A DNA stretch of 64,000 nt from Gammaproteobacteria bacterium (GCA_022360445.1 JAKSCV010000058.1:92905-156904); one strand, 5' to 3'. Positions 33,905 through 43,154 are shown, counted from the first letter of the stretch. Numbers and translations are program-made. Notes: generated by a model from the letters alone, not told the origin.

Positions 33905-35596
33905 TTACTCGCCGGGGGATTGATCCAGCTTTTTATAGAGATAAGATCTGGAAATCCCCAGTTCTTCGGAGACGCGTTTTTTATTCCCGTCATGGCGTGT
34001 CATGGCTTCTCGAATCAGCTCCGATTCCACATCTTCCAAACGCTCTCTTAAGGTTTTTTCGCTGTCAGGACCTATGCTCTGTGCCGAAAGAGCTCCACTC
34101 GGTCGACCTTCCGCCCCCACACGCGCCGCTTTTGGGAGACCAGTTTGCTGCAAACCCAGTTCAGGGCGAAAAGCATCCACCGTGAGCTCACTGCCTTCAC
34201 AAAAAATACACGCCCGCTCTAACTCATTCAGAAGTTGACGGACATTACCCGGCCAAGATTGCTCTTGCAAGTAGCTGTATACACTAGGATTAACTTGATG
34301 AATGGTCCGGCCCAGCCGTGTACTGGATTTGGAAATGTAATACTCTACCAGTTCGGGAATATCCTCAAGCCTCTCTTTCAGCGGAGGAAGATGGATAATC
34401 ACGCTACTGACACGGTAATAAAGATCCAATCGGAAGTCATTCTCTTCTATCAATTGCCCAAGATCCCGGTTTGTTGCCGAAACCAAGCGGAAATCGGAAT
34501 ACAGTTCGCGATCCCCTCCAACGTGCTCAAACACGCCATCCTGCAAGACTCTTAATAGTTTGACCTGCACGTCCATGGGCATATCCCCGATTTCATCCAG
34601 AAACAGGGTACTTTTATCCGCCAACTCGAATTTCCCTTTCCGACCCTTTTTCTGGGCACCGGTAAAAGCGCCTGCTTCATAGCCAAAGAGTTCACTTTCA
34701 ACAAGAGTAGACGGTAATGCAGCGGCATTCACAGTCACCATTTTGTGGTGGTGACGGCGGCTGAGTTGATGAATGGCCTGAGCAACCATCTCTTTGCCTG
34801 TACCACTTTCGCCCAATAACAAGACAGGCACATCAAGCTTTGCAACTTTTTTAATATCTTCTTTCAGTTGCTGCATGCAGTCACTGCTGCCTACAATACT
34901 GTCCAGGTGAACTTCATCCGCACGCAAACTGGTGATCTCTTTTTTGTACCGCTCGATCTGGTCTTTTAGCTTGCTGAGTTCGTGGCTCATTTTCTGAACG
35001 GCCTCAGGTCCACGAAACATGATCCGGCCATATGCGCCAATGGTTTCGTCTTCATTTTTAACCGGAAAACGGCTGACAATGCGGATGGTACCCATAAGGT
35101 CCTGCAATTGGCCTACTTCGGATTTTCCAGTTTCCAGCACTCGGTGTATTTTTGAATTTGGCAAAATATCTGTGATCTGCCGCCCCAGCGCTTCACCTCG
35201 GGTTAATCCCAGAGAATCTTCATGGACTTGACTCATGTAGAGCAATTTGCCTTCCCGGTTAACCACAATCATGCCGTCAAACGGGCTATCAAACATCTTA
35301 TCGAGGATCTCCAGAGAGAAGTCTACACAGGTTACAAACTCCATAAAGGAGCTGTTTTTTTCAATCTCACTGATCAAAAAAACGGTGATCTCAGGAAGCT
35401 CCCAAACTAAACAAAGGTACTCATCGTCATCAATGTTCATGGGCATTAAGCGCCTGAGGCACGCTTCTGAACGCCACTCTTTGTCTGCGACTTGTTCCTG
35501 TAGCCTCAGCTCACAGCCAATGCCCGTACAGTACGTCACTGTACCGGCCTCATTAATAACAATAATTCCAAGAATATCTTTATTATCCACAACCAC
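33905..35596 (-). CDS. PAS-containing sigma-54-dependent transcriptional activator
   Basis: 563 residues, GTG start. The N-terminal third has two sensor regions, the second a PAS domain (LDKMFDSPFDGMIVVNREGK, GLTRGEALGRQITDILP). The AAA+ domain is intact: Walker A GESGTGKE, the GAFTGA loop in YEAGAFTGAQKKG, and Walker B TLFLDEIGDM. It ends in a Fis-type helix-turn-helix (NKKRVSEELGISRSYLYKKLD). It is divergent from a sigma-54 promoter at 35764-35779, so it is the likely activator of that promoter. The inducer is unknown; the target operon suggests a lipid or acyl compound. Confidence 0.92.
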   Translation of the reverse strand: MVVDNKDILGIIVINEAGTVTYCTGIGCELRLQEQVADKEWRSEACLRRLMPMNIDDDEYLCLVWELPEITVFLISEIEKNSSFMEFVTCVDFSLEILDKMFDSPFDGMIVVNREGKLLYMSQVHEDSLGLTRGEALGRQITDILPNSKIHRVLETGKSEVGQLQDLMGTIRIVSRFPVKNEDETIGAYGRIMFRGPEAVQKMSHELSKLKDQIERYKKEITSLRADEVHLDSIVGSSDCMQQLKEDIKKVAKLDVPVLLLGESGTGKEMVAQAIHQLSRRHHHKMVTVNAAALPSTLVESELFGYEAGAFTGAQKKGRKGKFELADKSTLFLDEIGDMPMDVQVKLLRVLQDGVFEHVGGDRELYSDFRLVSATNRDLGQLIEENDFRLDLYYRVSSVIIHLPPLKERLEDIPELVEYYISKSSTRLGRTIHQVNPSVYSYLQEQSWPGNVRQLLNELERACIFCEGSELTVDAFRPELGLQQTGLPKAARVGAEGRPSGALSAQSIGPDSEKTLRERLEDVESELIREAMTRHDGNKKRVSEELGISRSYLYKKLDQSPGE

Positions 35597-35639
35597 GACA
35601 TCTGTTCTGGGGGGAGAGGCCCAATGATATCCTTAAAAA

Positions 35640-35658
35640 GTGTATTCAACAAATACAC
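35640..35658. promoter_or_regulatory. Palindromic upstream activator site
   Basis: GTGTATT-CAACA-AATACAC is a perfect 7-bp inverted repeat with a 5-base spacer. It lies about 106 bp upstream of the sigma-54 -24 element and 43 bp upstream of the activator gene, the usual place for an enhancer of an EBP. Confidence 0.55.
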
Positions 35659-35763
35659 TGTGTTTTCATGAGAGACTCTTTTATCATTCTGAGGATTCCC
35701 AGATTCCTACAAAAAAGAAATAAATCACAATAAAAACAATAAATTAATAAATTTTCTCATTCT

Positions 35764-35779
35764 TGGCACGGGTGTTGCT
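35764..35779 (+). promoter_or_regulatory. Sigma-54 promoter
   Basis: TGGCACGGGTGTTGCT matches the sigma-54 consensus (TGGCACG-N4-TTGCW, allowing GGT as spacer) at both the GG (-24) and GC (-12) elements. Transcription should start near 35790 on the plus strand. Confidence 0.82.
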
Positions 35780-35789
35780 CATATATTTT

Positions 35790-35942
35790 GGCAAAATAAT
35801 AAGACCAAGGGGATGGTGGAAAACACTGCTTAGGTTTCATAGCTAAACAGCAGAATAGCTGTAATACGATGTTGGGGGACGTCTGCTGTGAAACCACATT
35901 AAGCGGCTTGGAGCTGGGCACAATGTGCCTGGCTATTTTTTT
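35790..35942 (+). ncRNA. Candidate sigma-54-dependent small RNA or attenuated leader
   Basis: Between the sigma-54 start and the SDR gene lies about 150 nt ending in an intrinsic terminator. GGTTTCA (35833) and CTGCTGTGAAACC (35883-35895) form a long-range paired region with ACAGCAG, and an internal AGCTA/TAGCT hairpin sits inside it. No ORF with a ribosome site is seen. It could be a stand-alone small RNA, or a riboswitch-like leader that must be read through to express the operon. Confidence 0.45.
35912..35942 (+). terminator. Intrinsic terminator inside the SDR operon leader
   Basis: AGCTGGGCAC (35912-35921) pairs with GTGCCTGGCT (35925-35934) over ten pairs, two of them G-U. Seven T (35936-35942) follow after an A. 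This lies 150 nt after the predicted start and 165 nt before the first gene. Confidence 0.75.
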
Positions 35943-36107
35943 GCGTACAACATTCCCCAGATACCTCTACCAAAACTTGCCAAAGCATTCATCAACGCGT
36001 TAACGTTCCGCACCAGGCAACAGACAAAACCTATAAAAGCAACAGCCTACCTTAAAACAACAACACTCAAGCGCTGTACAGGCCATCACTGGCCTCAGGA
36101 GGAAAAT

Positions 36108-36860
36108 ATGTCTAAAACCAAAGGAACCATAGCTGTCACGGGCGCAAGCCGGGGAATTGGCTCCGCGATTGTACGTAATCTTGCTGAACGCGGTTACCAG
36201 GTTGCTTGCCTTAGTCGAAAAGGCCAAGGTATTGAGGACATGGCACCATCGGCTCAACTGGCAACACAATTAAAGCATTACACGTGCGACGTCACCGAAG
36301 AGCAATCGATCATCGATTCCCTGCAGGCCGCCCATGCCGACAGTGACAAACTCCTTGGCCTGGTCAACAATGCGGGCATCTACATTCCCGGACGCAGTGC
36401 GCATTACACCACTGAAAAGTTCCGCCAGGTTTTCCACACGAATGTAGAAGCCGTCTTTAGCGCATGTCGAGAAGTCTATCCTTACTTAAAAGCCGAGGGT
36501 GGTGGGACGATTGTGAATGTCGGATCGTTTTATGACCGCCTGGCTGTTGCCTACAACACAGCCTATGCGGCGTCCAAAGCGGCTGTTGGCAGCCTGACCC
36601 GCTCTCTTGCTATTGAGTGGGCACCCGACCAAATCCGCGTGCTGAATGTTGCACCGGGCTATATTGCAACCGACTTGAACAAGAAAGAGCGCGAAACTGA
36701 AGCCTTCATGACATATTTAAAAACTAACATTCCCGTTGGCCGCGCTGGCGAGCCGGATGAAGTTGCCCAGCTGGTTGGAACACTTTTTGACGACAACATT
36801 GGTTTTTTAACCGGTGAAACGCTTTACATCGACGGTGGCCAGGGGACCAAACTCGCCTAA
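36108..36860 (+). CDS. Short-chain dehydrogenase/reductase of the sigma-54-controlled operon
   Basis: 250 residues. The cofactor motif is TGASRGIGSA (about residue 12), NNAGIY sits near residue 88, the catalytic Ser is in NVGSFYD, and Tyr-Lys is in YAASK. The C-terminus is FLTGETLYIDGGQGT. I chose ATG 36108, which has AGGAGG six bases upstream; the frame is open farther upstream but lies in the leader. Family members act on 3-hydroxyacyl, sterol or xenobiotic alcohols. It leads the SDR/acyl-CoA dehydrogenase/nitronate monooxygenase set. Confidence 0.93.
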   Translation: MSKTKGTIAVTGASRGIGSAIVRNLAERGYQVACLSRKGQGIEDMAPSAQLATQLKHYTCDVTEEQSIIDSLQAAHADSDKLLGLVNNAGIYIPGRSAHYTTEKFRQVFHTNVEAVFSACREVYPYLKAEGGGTIVNVGSFYDRLAVAYNTAYAASKAAVGSLTRSLAIEWAPDQIRVLNVAPGYIATDLNKKERETEAFMTYLKTNIPVGRAGEPDEVAQLVGTLFDDNIGFLTGETLYIDGGQGTKLA

Positions 36861-36969
36861 GAACTAAGCCCTTTGCCTTCGCTTTACGCCTTGTAATTGC
36901 ACGTTTCAGGTCACGCAGAAACGGCATGGATTTATCAGAGGCTCCCTAATACCAATCGACGAGGTTTTC

Positions 36970-38136
36970 ATGCATTTACTCCATAACCTTGATTCCACCT
37001 TGGCGTTAAGCGAAGAAGAACGCTTGTTGCTTGAGAATGTCAACAAACTTGCAGAGAACAAACTCCGTCCAAATGCCGACCAAACCGACAGAACAGGTGC
37101 TTTTCCCTGGGACAATATCCGTGCAATCAATGAACTTGGCTTAAACGCGATGTTTATACCGGAAGCGTACGGTGGCTCACCGCTGTCTTACACTGCTTAC
37201 TTGAAATGTGTCCACGAAATTTCAAAAGCCTGTGCGGCGACGGGTATCATCTGGGCAACGAATTTCCATGCGATGAAGCCTCTGATTGCCTTTGGTTCCG
37301 AGGTACAAAAGAAACAGTTTCTGCCACGTATCGCCGAAGGAGGTCTGGCTTCGCTATGCATTACCGAGCCGGATGCAGGCTCTGATGCAACGGGCATGAA
37401 AACCCACTTTGAGCCATGTGATCAACACATCATGATCAATGGCAGAAAGACCTTTATCACCAGTGGCGATGTCGCGGACCTCTACCTTCTTTTTGGAAAA
37501 TGGTCCGACATTGAAGATCCACGCAGCGCCATTTCAGTACTGGTATTAGAAAAGGACACTCCCGGTTTAAGAATTCTAGGCACTGAGGAAAAAATGGGGA
37601 TCCGTGGCTCGAGCACGGCCAGCCTTCAGTTTGAAAATTGTCGTGTTCCCCGGTCACACCTGTTAGGCAAACCCGGAGACGGGCTAGAAATCCTATTTGC
37701 CTCGCTGAATGGCTCCCGCCCCAGCATTGCCGCGCATGCTCTGGGCATCGCGCGCGCGGCTTTTGAAGACAGCGTTAACTACATTAACGAACGCCAGCAG
37801 TCTGGCAGGAAAATCATCGAATTTCAGGGCATTCAGTTTTTATTGGCAGATTTAGCTGCGGAACTGACCCTGTGCGAATCCTGGTTATGGCATGTCGCCA
37901 GGCTGGTCGATCAAGGGGTTGAAGATATCAGTCTTGAAGCATCCTTGCTGAAAATGCGCGCTTCCGATTTGGCCATGCGCATGACAACGGACGCTGTTCA
38001 GCTTCACGGCGGCTATGGTTTTTGCCGGGGCCTGCGCGTGGAGCGGCTCATGCGCGACGCCAAAATTACGCAAATCTGGGAAGGAACCAATCAAGTTCAT
38101 CGCCAGTTACTGGGACGAAGTTTTCTTCAAAAATAA
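36970..38136 (+). CDS. Acyl-CoA dehydrogenase
   Basis: 388-residue flavoprotein of the acyl-CoA dehydrogenase family. SLCITEPDAGSDATGMKT is the FAD/substrate loop, GIRGSSTASLQFENCRVP the middle domain, and QLHGGYGFCRGLRVERLMRDAK with QIWEGTNQVHRQLLGR contains the EGT catalytic-Glu motif. It introduces a double bond next to the CoA thioester. It lies 109 bp after the SDR stop and 14 bp before the NMO gene, all on the plus strand, so it is probably in the sigma-54 operon. Confidence 0.93.
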   Translation: MHLLHNLDSTLALSEEERLLLENVNKLAENKLRPNADQTDRTGAFPWDNIRAINELGLNAMFIPEAYGGSPLSYTAYLKCVHEISKACAATGIIWATNFHAMKPLIAFGSEVQKKQFLPRIAEGGLASLCITEPDAGSDATGMKTHFEPCDQHIMINGRKTFITSGDVADLYLLFGKWSDIEDPRSAISVLVLEKDTPGLRILGTEEKMGIRGSSTASLQFENCRVPRSHLLGKPGDGLEILFASLNGSRPSIAAHALGIARAAFEDSVNYINERQQSGRKIIEFQGIQFLLADLAAELTLCESWLWHVARLVDQGVEDISLEASLLKMRASDLAMRMTTDAVQLHGGYGFCRGLRVERLMRDAKITQIWEGTNQVHRQLLGRSFLQK

Positions 38137-38150
38137 GGAGTTACACTATA

Positions 38151-39125
38151 ATGCCCATAAAAGAGCAGCTGTTGGCGCAGATGTCATTACCTGTCATTGC
38201 CGCCCCCATGTTCATTGTGTCTGGAGAAGCGTTGGTCATTGCCAGCTGTAAGGAAGGCATTCTCGGTACATTTCCGGCGTTGAGTGCCCGCACCAGTCAA
38301 GCTCTGGATGACATGCTGACGCACATTCGCACGGAGTTAGCCACTTACAAAGCGGCGCACCCGAGCAAACCCGTGGCTCCATTCGGAACTAATCTAATCC
38401 TCCACTCCAGTAACCCACGAGCCGAGGAAGATCTGCAACGGGTGATTGAGCACCAGGTTCCCGTAGTCATTGCCAGTGTGGGTAACCCCGCTCCGGTTGT
38501 TGAGCCGATCCATGCCTACGGCGGTATTGTCTTTGCGGATGTGTCCACAGTTAAACATGCCCGTTATGCCGCTGACGCGGGCGTGGACGGATTGATCCTA
38601 CTCTGCGCCGGCTGTGGTGGACACACAGGTTGGCTAAACCCTTTTGCTTTCGTTCGGGAGGTCAGAGAGTTTTGGGACGGCCCCCTAGTATTGGCCGGTA
38701 GCATTGGCCACGGGGCCAGTGTCCGGGCCGCTGAAGTTTTGGGGGCAGACTTCGTTTATATGGGTAGCCGTTTACTCGCCAGCGACGAAAGCAATGCGGC
38801 TCTGGAGTATAAAGCCATGGTGGTGGATTGCCAGGGAGATGACATTGTCACAACAGACAAAATCACCGGCATGCGAGCCAATTTTATGCGTCCCAGCCTG
38901 GAAAAGGCGGGACACCAAGTCGATAAATTCAACAATCTTCTGGATACGCATAAGCGCGAGTTTGATTTAAAACACATCGCGGGTGATCAGAAAGCCAAGC
39001 CTTGGAAAGATATTTGGTGTTGTGGCCACGGGGCTAACGAGAGTCACGCAACAGAGAGCGTGCATCACATCGTCACCACTTTAAAGGCCCAGTATGAAGA
39101 AGCCTGCCAACGCGAGACGCATTAA
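38151..39125 (+). CDS. Nitronate monooxygenase/2-nitropropane dioxygenase family flavoprotein
   Basis: 324 residues from ATG 38151, which follows AAGGAG; longer in-frame starts lie inside the acyl-CoA dehydrogenase gene. FMN-binding features are LPVIAAPMFIVSGEALVIAS at the start, PVVIASVGNPAPVV, the GLILLCAGCGGHTGW loop and VLAGSIGHGASVRAAEVLGA (only parts quoted). The His of GCGGHTG fits the catalytic base of class II enzymes. Nitronates or an enoyl-type electron acceptor are possible substrates. Last gene of the set, followed by a MITE-like element. Confidence 0.88.
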   Translation: MPIKEQLLAQMSLPVIAAPMFIVSGEALVIASCKEGILGTFPALSARTSQALDDMLTHIRTELATYKAAHPSKPVAPFGTNLILHSSNPRAEEDLQRVIEHQVPVVIASVGNPAPVVEPIHAYGGIVFADVSTVKHARYAADAGVDGLILLCAGCGGHTGWLNPFAFVREVREFWDGPLVLAGSIGHGASVRAAEVLGADFVYMGSRLLASDESNAALEYKAMVVDCQGDDIVTTDKITGMRANFMRPSLEKAGHQVDKFNNLLDTHKREFDLKHIAGDQKAKPWKDIWCCGHGANESHATESVHHIVTTLKAQYEEACQRETH

Positions 39126-39133
39126 TCAATGCT

Positions 39134-39400
39134 AGGGCCTGTTAACACTCATGGCAAAACAGCGCCGACGGTCATTTTTTTGCGGAACAAGGCACGTTGA
39201 GTGCAGTGTACTCGCTGCACATAAGTGAAATGTCACACCGTTCTGCGAAAAAATGGCCCCGTCCCTTCGGGTTGCGCCCCAACTAGGGCTAGGCAAGACG
39301 GGAGGAGAGAAGTTTGGTTATTTCAAATGAACGACGAGTAACGCCGCATGGCCCTATTTGGGGCAGCAACGCTGATTTGAAATGAGTGTTAACAGGGCCT
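39134..39400. mobile_element. MITE-like element with terminal inverted repeats
   Basis: The left end GGGCCTGTTAACACTCAT (from 39135) and the right end ATGAGTGTTAACAGGGCC (to 39399) are inverted repeats with one mismatch in 18. TA lies on both sides (39133-39134 and 39400-39401) as a likely target duplication. The interior of about 230 bp has no ORF. It lies between the NMO gene and the GNAT gene. Confidence 0.8.
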
Positions 39401-39407
39401 AAGGAGC

Positions 39408-39950
39408 CTAACGCGCACCGGGCCACGGACCGGGAGAAATATCCGGGAGCTCAACCTCCTGCCGCTCGGTTTTGTATACCGAAAACCCTCTGGCCAGGTA
39501 ATTTTGAATCGCAGCAGGGCTGTCCAGTGAACACGTATGCAGCCATACCCGCTTGGCACCCTGCTTCCAGGATTGTTCGATTGCCCGGGATAACAGGTCC
39601 CTACCCAAGCCTCTGCCGATCATTTGTGGCAACAAGCCAAAGTAGGCAATTTCAACGTCACCGGACTGGTCATCTAGCTCGAAATACCCGGCCGGTACGC
39701 CTTCCCAGTACGCCACCCAAGTTTGGTGTTCTGGCCGGTTTAGGCATTCCAGCCAGTCACCGTAGGTCCAACTTAAACGATCAACCCAAAACCAGTCACC
39801 TCCCACGGCGGTGTACAAAAAACGATTGAATTCCGGGGATGCAACACGAAGTTGTCGGAGCAATAACCCCGCTACAGGCGTGACAGGTGACCACTCATCT
39901 GCCTTCTTGATTTCTAGATATGTAATTTCAACGTTTTTTTTCATCGACAT
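39408..39950 (-). CDS. GNAT family N-acetyltransferase
   Basis: 180 residues. The acetyl-CoA loop is visible as LLPQMIGRGLGRDLLSRAIEQ (Q/R-x-x-G-x-G), after the strand pair GDVEIAYFG and the motif WVAYWEGVPAGYFEL. The C-terminal VWLHTCSLDSPAAIQNYLARGF is a typical GNAT end. The acceptor is unknown. ATGs at 39950 and 39944 are both possible. It is a monocistronic gene next to the MITE. Confidence 0.88.
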   Translation of the reverse strand: MSMKKNVEITYLEIKKADEWSPVTPVAGLLLRQLRVASPEFNRFLYTAVGGDWFWVDRLSWTYGDWLECLNRPEHQTWVAYWEGVPAGYFELDDQSGDVEIAYFGLLPQMIGRGLGRDLLSRAIEQSWKQGAKRVWLHTCSLDSPAAIQNYLARGFSVYKTERQEVELPDISPGPWPGAR

Positions 39951-40210
39951 CACCGAAAGGTATTCAGCCCTATAAGAATGGTGGCATACTGGAACTGTAA
40001 AAAATATACTTTTACCTACGACTTTAGTTTGGTTTGGGAAAGCTTTCTTTTACTCTAACTCACAATAAATCAAAAACTTACATCAAAGGGCCTCTTCCGA
40101 ATCACTTCAATCTCAGATAGCGCTATGCAACCGCATTCCCGTCACTTTACAGGCATAGCATGGCGGCTCAGGTGAAGCCTTTGATCACGTAATTAGGAGG
40201 AAGTTAACGG

Positions 40211-42007
40211 ATGTTCAATAAAACGATTCGAATCGGTGGTGCCTCCGGCGCTTGGGGAGACTCACAGGAAGGACCCGCACAGCTTGTCCACAAAGGCAAT
40301 ATCGATTATCTGGTTTTCGATTATTTAGCCGAAATTACCATGTCAATTCTGGCAAAAGCATACGCAAAGTCTGATCAGCTGGGTTACGCCACAGACTTTG
40401 TGACCTCTGCGATGAAACCCCTGATCAAAGATATCGCAAAGAAAAAGATTAAAGTCATTGCCAACGCGGGGGGCGTCAACCTCAAAGCCTGCCAGGCCGC
40501 CCTGCAAAAAGTCGCTGATGAGGCAGGCGTTACACTACGTGTTGGGATTGTGGAAGGAGACAATCTGCTTGATCGCGCCGATGAGTTCCGGGCCGCCAGT
40601 GTCACTGAAATAGGCACGGGTAAGGCGCTGCCTGAGAACGTCATGAGCATTAATGCTTACCTGGGTGCCATCCCGATTGCCGCAGCCCTCGATGCTGGTG
40701 CCGACATTGTCATCACTGGCCGCGTTGTCGACAGCGCTGTATCGCTCGGCGCACTCATGCATGAATTTGGCTGGCAAGCTGACGAGTATGACAAACTCGC
40801 GGCAGGCACACTGGTTGGCCATTTACTGGAATGCGGCTGTCAAGCCACGGGCGGTAACTTTACTGACTGGAAACTCGTCGCCGATGATTGGGATAACATG
40901 GGCTTCCCCATTGCGGAGTGCCGACCCGATGGCTCCTTCGTTATGACAAAGCCTGAAGGGACAGGTGGACTTGTTTCACCACACACGGTTGGCGAGCAAA
41001 TGCTGTATGAAATTGGTGACCCACAAGCTTATATTGTGCCAGACGTGGTGTGTGACTTCTCGCGAACAACGCTAAACCAAGTGTCTGAGAACCAGGTCCT
41101 GGTCGAAAATGTGTATGGATACCCGCCCACAGATACTTACAAAGTCTGCGCCACGTTCGCAGATGGGTATAAGGCCACCCACAGCCAAACCTTTACAGGG
41201 TTTGACGCTCCTCAAAAAGCCCGCGCAATGGCCGAAGCCGGGATTAGAAAAACCCAACGCATGTTTAAGGAAAGGGGATTTAAAGACTACCGCAATACTG
41301 CCGTTCATTTGATCGGCACCAGCACACTGTGGGGTAACCATGCTGGCGATGAACGTGAAAATGCTCGCGAACTGGTGTTGAAAATTGACGTTTACCATGA
41401 CCAACGCGAAGCGGTTGATCTGTTTTCCAAAGAGATTGTGGGCACCGGGCTCTCTATGTCAACAGGACGTTGTGCCGCAGGCGCGCCCGGCCGACCTAAA
41501 ATATCACCAGTCGCCCGGCTGTTTTCTTTTTTGCTGGATAAAGCCAATGTACCCATTCGCGTAGATGTCGATGGCGAATCTGTTACCTTCAATAACCCCA
41601 CTCAAGGGGGTTATGAACCGCAGTCCGTTGAAAGGCAGCACTTTTCAGAGATGGAAGTTGACTTACGTGACGCCAGCGCTGTTCAACTGATTGAGCTGGC
41701 TGTTGCCCGTAGTGGCGACAAGGGTAATGATGCCAATGTTGGCGTTATCGCCCGCAGACAAGAGTTCATTCCCTACATAAAAAGTGCATTGACCACAGAG
41801 TCCGTCGAAAAATGGTTTTCTCATGTGTGCGAAGGACCGGTGGAACGTTTTGAATTGCCGGGCACAAACGCTTTTAATTTCTTGTTACACGATGCCCTTG
41901 GTGGGGGTGGTGTTGGTTCATTGAATCTGGATGTTCAAGCCAAAACTTATGCCCAGCAATTACTCGCATTTCCAGTTCTGCTACCCCGTACACTCTTGAA
42001 CAGCTGA
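40211..42007 (+). CDS. AtuA-like acyclic terpene utilisation protein (DUF1446 fused to AtuA C-terminal domain)
   Basis: 598 residues. The N-terminal part, about 1-450, is DUF1446: RIGGASGAWGDSQEG, IANAGGVNLKACQAAL and ADIVITGRVVDSAVSLGALM. The last 110 residues (QLIELAVARSGDKGNDANVG onward) match the small AtuA C-terminal domain, often a separate protein. AtuA of Pseudomonas citronellol degradation has an unknown reaction; relatives also sit with propionate or acyl-CoA genes. The ATG follows AGGAGGAAG. Its only neighbour on the strand is the F420-type oxidoreductase. Confidence 0.85.
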   Translation: MFNKTIRIGGASGAWGDSQEGPAQLVHKGNIDYLVFDYLAEITMSILAKAYAKSDQLGYATDFVTSAMKPLIKDIAKKKIKVIANAGGVNLKACQAALQKVADEAGVTLRVGIVEGDNLLDRADEFRAASVTEIGTGKALPENVMSINAYLGAIPIAAALDAGADIVITGRVVDSAVSLGALMHEFGWQADEYDKLAAGTLVGHLLECGCQATGGNFTDWKLVADDWDNMGFPIAECRPDGSFVMTKPEGTGGLVSPHTVGEQMLYEIGDPQAYIVPDVVCDFSRTTLNQVSENQVLVENVYGYPPTDTYKVCATFADGYKATHSQTFTGFDAPQKARAMAEAGIRKTQRMFKERGFKDYRNTAVHLIGTSTLWGNHAGDERENARELVLKIDVYHDQREAVDLFSKEIVGTGLSMSTGRCAAGAPGRPKISPVARLFSFLLDKANVPIRVDVDGESVTFNNPTQGGYEPQSVERQHFSEMEVDLRDASAVQLIELAVARSGDKGNDANVGVIARRQEFIPYIKSALTTESVEKWFSHVCEGPVERFELPGTNAFNFLLHDALGGGGVGSLNLDVQAKTYAQQLLAFPVLLPRTLLNS

Positions 42008-42052
42008 GATAACCCTACCGGCATCATTCAACAACCATCGGGAGGAAAGACT

Positions 42053-43069
42053 ATGCATTTTGATGCACTTTTTACACCCACCAATTACGACAACATTTTG
42101 GCTGACATTGAGCAGCTGGATCACATGGGGGTGAATTGCATGTGGACAGTCGAGTCAGGCCACAATCCTTTTATTCCGCTCACACTCGCGGCAGCCCACT
42201 CAAAACGCCTGGAAATTGGCACCAACATTGCGGTGGCTTTTGCACGTACACCTTTTTCTATGGCACAAACAGCCTGGGATCTACAACGCATCAGTCAAGG
42301 AAAGTTCCGGCTGGGTATGGGTACCCAGGTACGGGCACATGTTGAGCGACGACTTTCCATGCCATTCGATCACCCCGCTGCGCGCATTACCGACTATGTC
42401 CGCTGCGTACGAGCTATTTGGGACAACTTTCAGTACGAGAAAAAACCGGATTATCAAGGGCCTTTCTACCAATTTACACTGATGAACTATATGTTCACCC
42501 CTGGCCCAATTGATTACCCAATGCCCAAAATTTATTTAGCCGGCGTTAATCCCCGCATGGTCCGGGCCGCAGGAGAGTGTGCGGACGGTTTTCATATTCA
42601 CCCCATGCACTCGATGGGATACATCCAAGACGTTATTAAACCGGCTCTTGAGGAAGGAACCACAATCAGCGGTCGCGTGGTTGACGATCTTGAACTTTAT
42701 GCCCCTGTCTTTGTCATCACTGGCCGTGATCAAAAGGAAATGGATGAAAGCGAACAGTCGGTACGAGCACAAATCGCCTTTTATGCCTCCACTCCCAGCT
42801 ATAGGGCATTACTGGAATACCATGGCTTTGGCGAAGCCGGTAAAAATTTGAGCGCTCTCATGCGTAATGGAAACATTGATGATATGCCAGCCTTGGTTCC
42901 AGATGCGCTTGTAGAGGAAATTGCTGTCACAGCGAAACCCGAGGACTTGGCCCAAGCACTTAAAGAGCGCTACTCAAAACACGTTGACCGCATCTCGCTT
43001 TACAATGGTGTACCAGGCTGCCTGTCCAACACCGAAACTCAAGCGCTTGTTGCTGAAGTTACGCAATAA
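42053..43069 (+). CDS. LLM-class F420-dependent-type oxidoreductase
   Basis: 338-residue luciferase-like TIM barrel. Landmarks are ESGHNPFIPLTLAA, RLEIGTNIAVAFARTPFSMA, QGKFRLGMGTQVRAH and PKIYLAGVNPRMVRAAGEC. The layout matches the TIGR03617-type F420-class enzymes, but F420 biosynthesis genes are not in the window, and FMN use is possible. ATG 42053 follows GGGAGGAAAG, 45 bp after the AtuA-like gene. It may supply the redox step to the same catabolic route. Confidence 0.85.
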   Translation: MHFDALFTPTNYDNILADIEQLDHMGVNCMWTVESGHNPFIPLTLAAAHSKRLEIGTNIAVAFARTPFSMAQTAWDLQRISQGKFRLGMGTQVRAHVERRLSMPFDHPAARITDYVRCVRAIWDNFQYEKKPDYQGPFYQFTLMNYMFTPGPIDYPMPKIYLAGVNPRMVRAAGECADGFHIHPMHSMGYIQDVIKPALEEGTTISGRVVDDLELYAPVFVITGRDQKEMDESEQSVRAQIAFYASTPSYRALLEYHGFGEAGKNLSALMRNGNIDDMPALVPDALVEEIAVTAKPEDLAQALKERYSKHVDRISLYNGVPGCLSNTETQALVAEVTQ

Positions 43070-43092
43070 CTTACAATCCGTATATTTTTGCC

Positions 43093-43121
43093 ATAAAAAA
43101 ACGGGCGCTGAATGCGCCCGT
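43093..43121 (-). terminator. Terminator of glnK-amtB (minus strand)
   Basis: ACGGGCGC and GCGCCCGT (43101-43121) pair perfectly around TGAAT. On the minus strand the stem is followed by seven T. It also lies after the LLM gene and could block read-through from that side. Confidence 0.8.
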
Positions 43122-43154
43122 CTATACACTACTTAACTTGCTATTACTTTTCCA

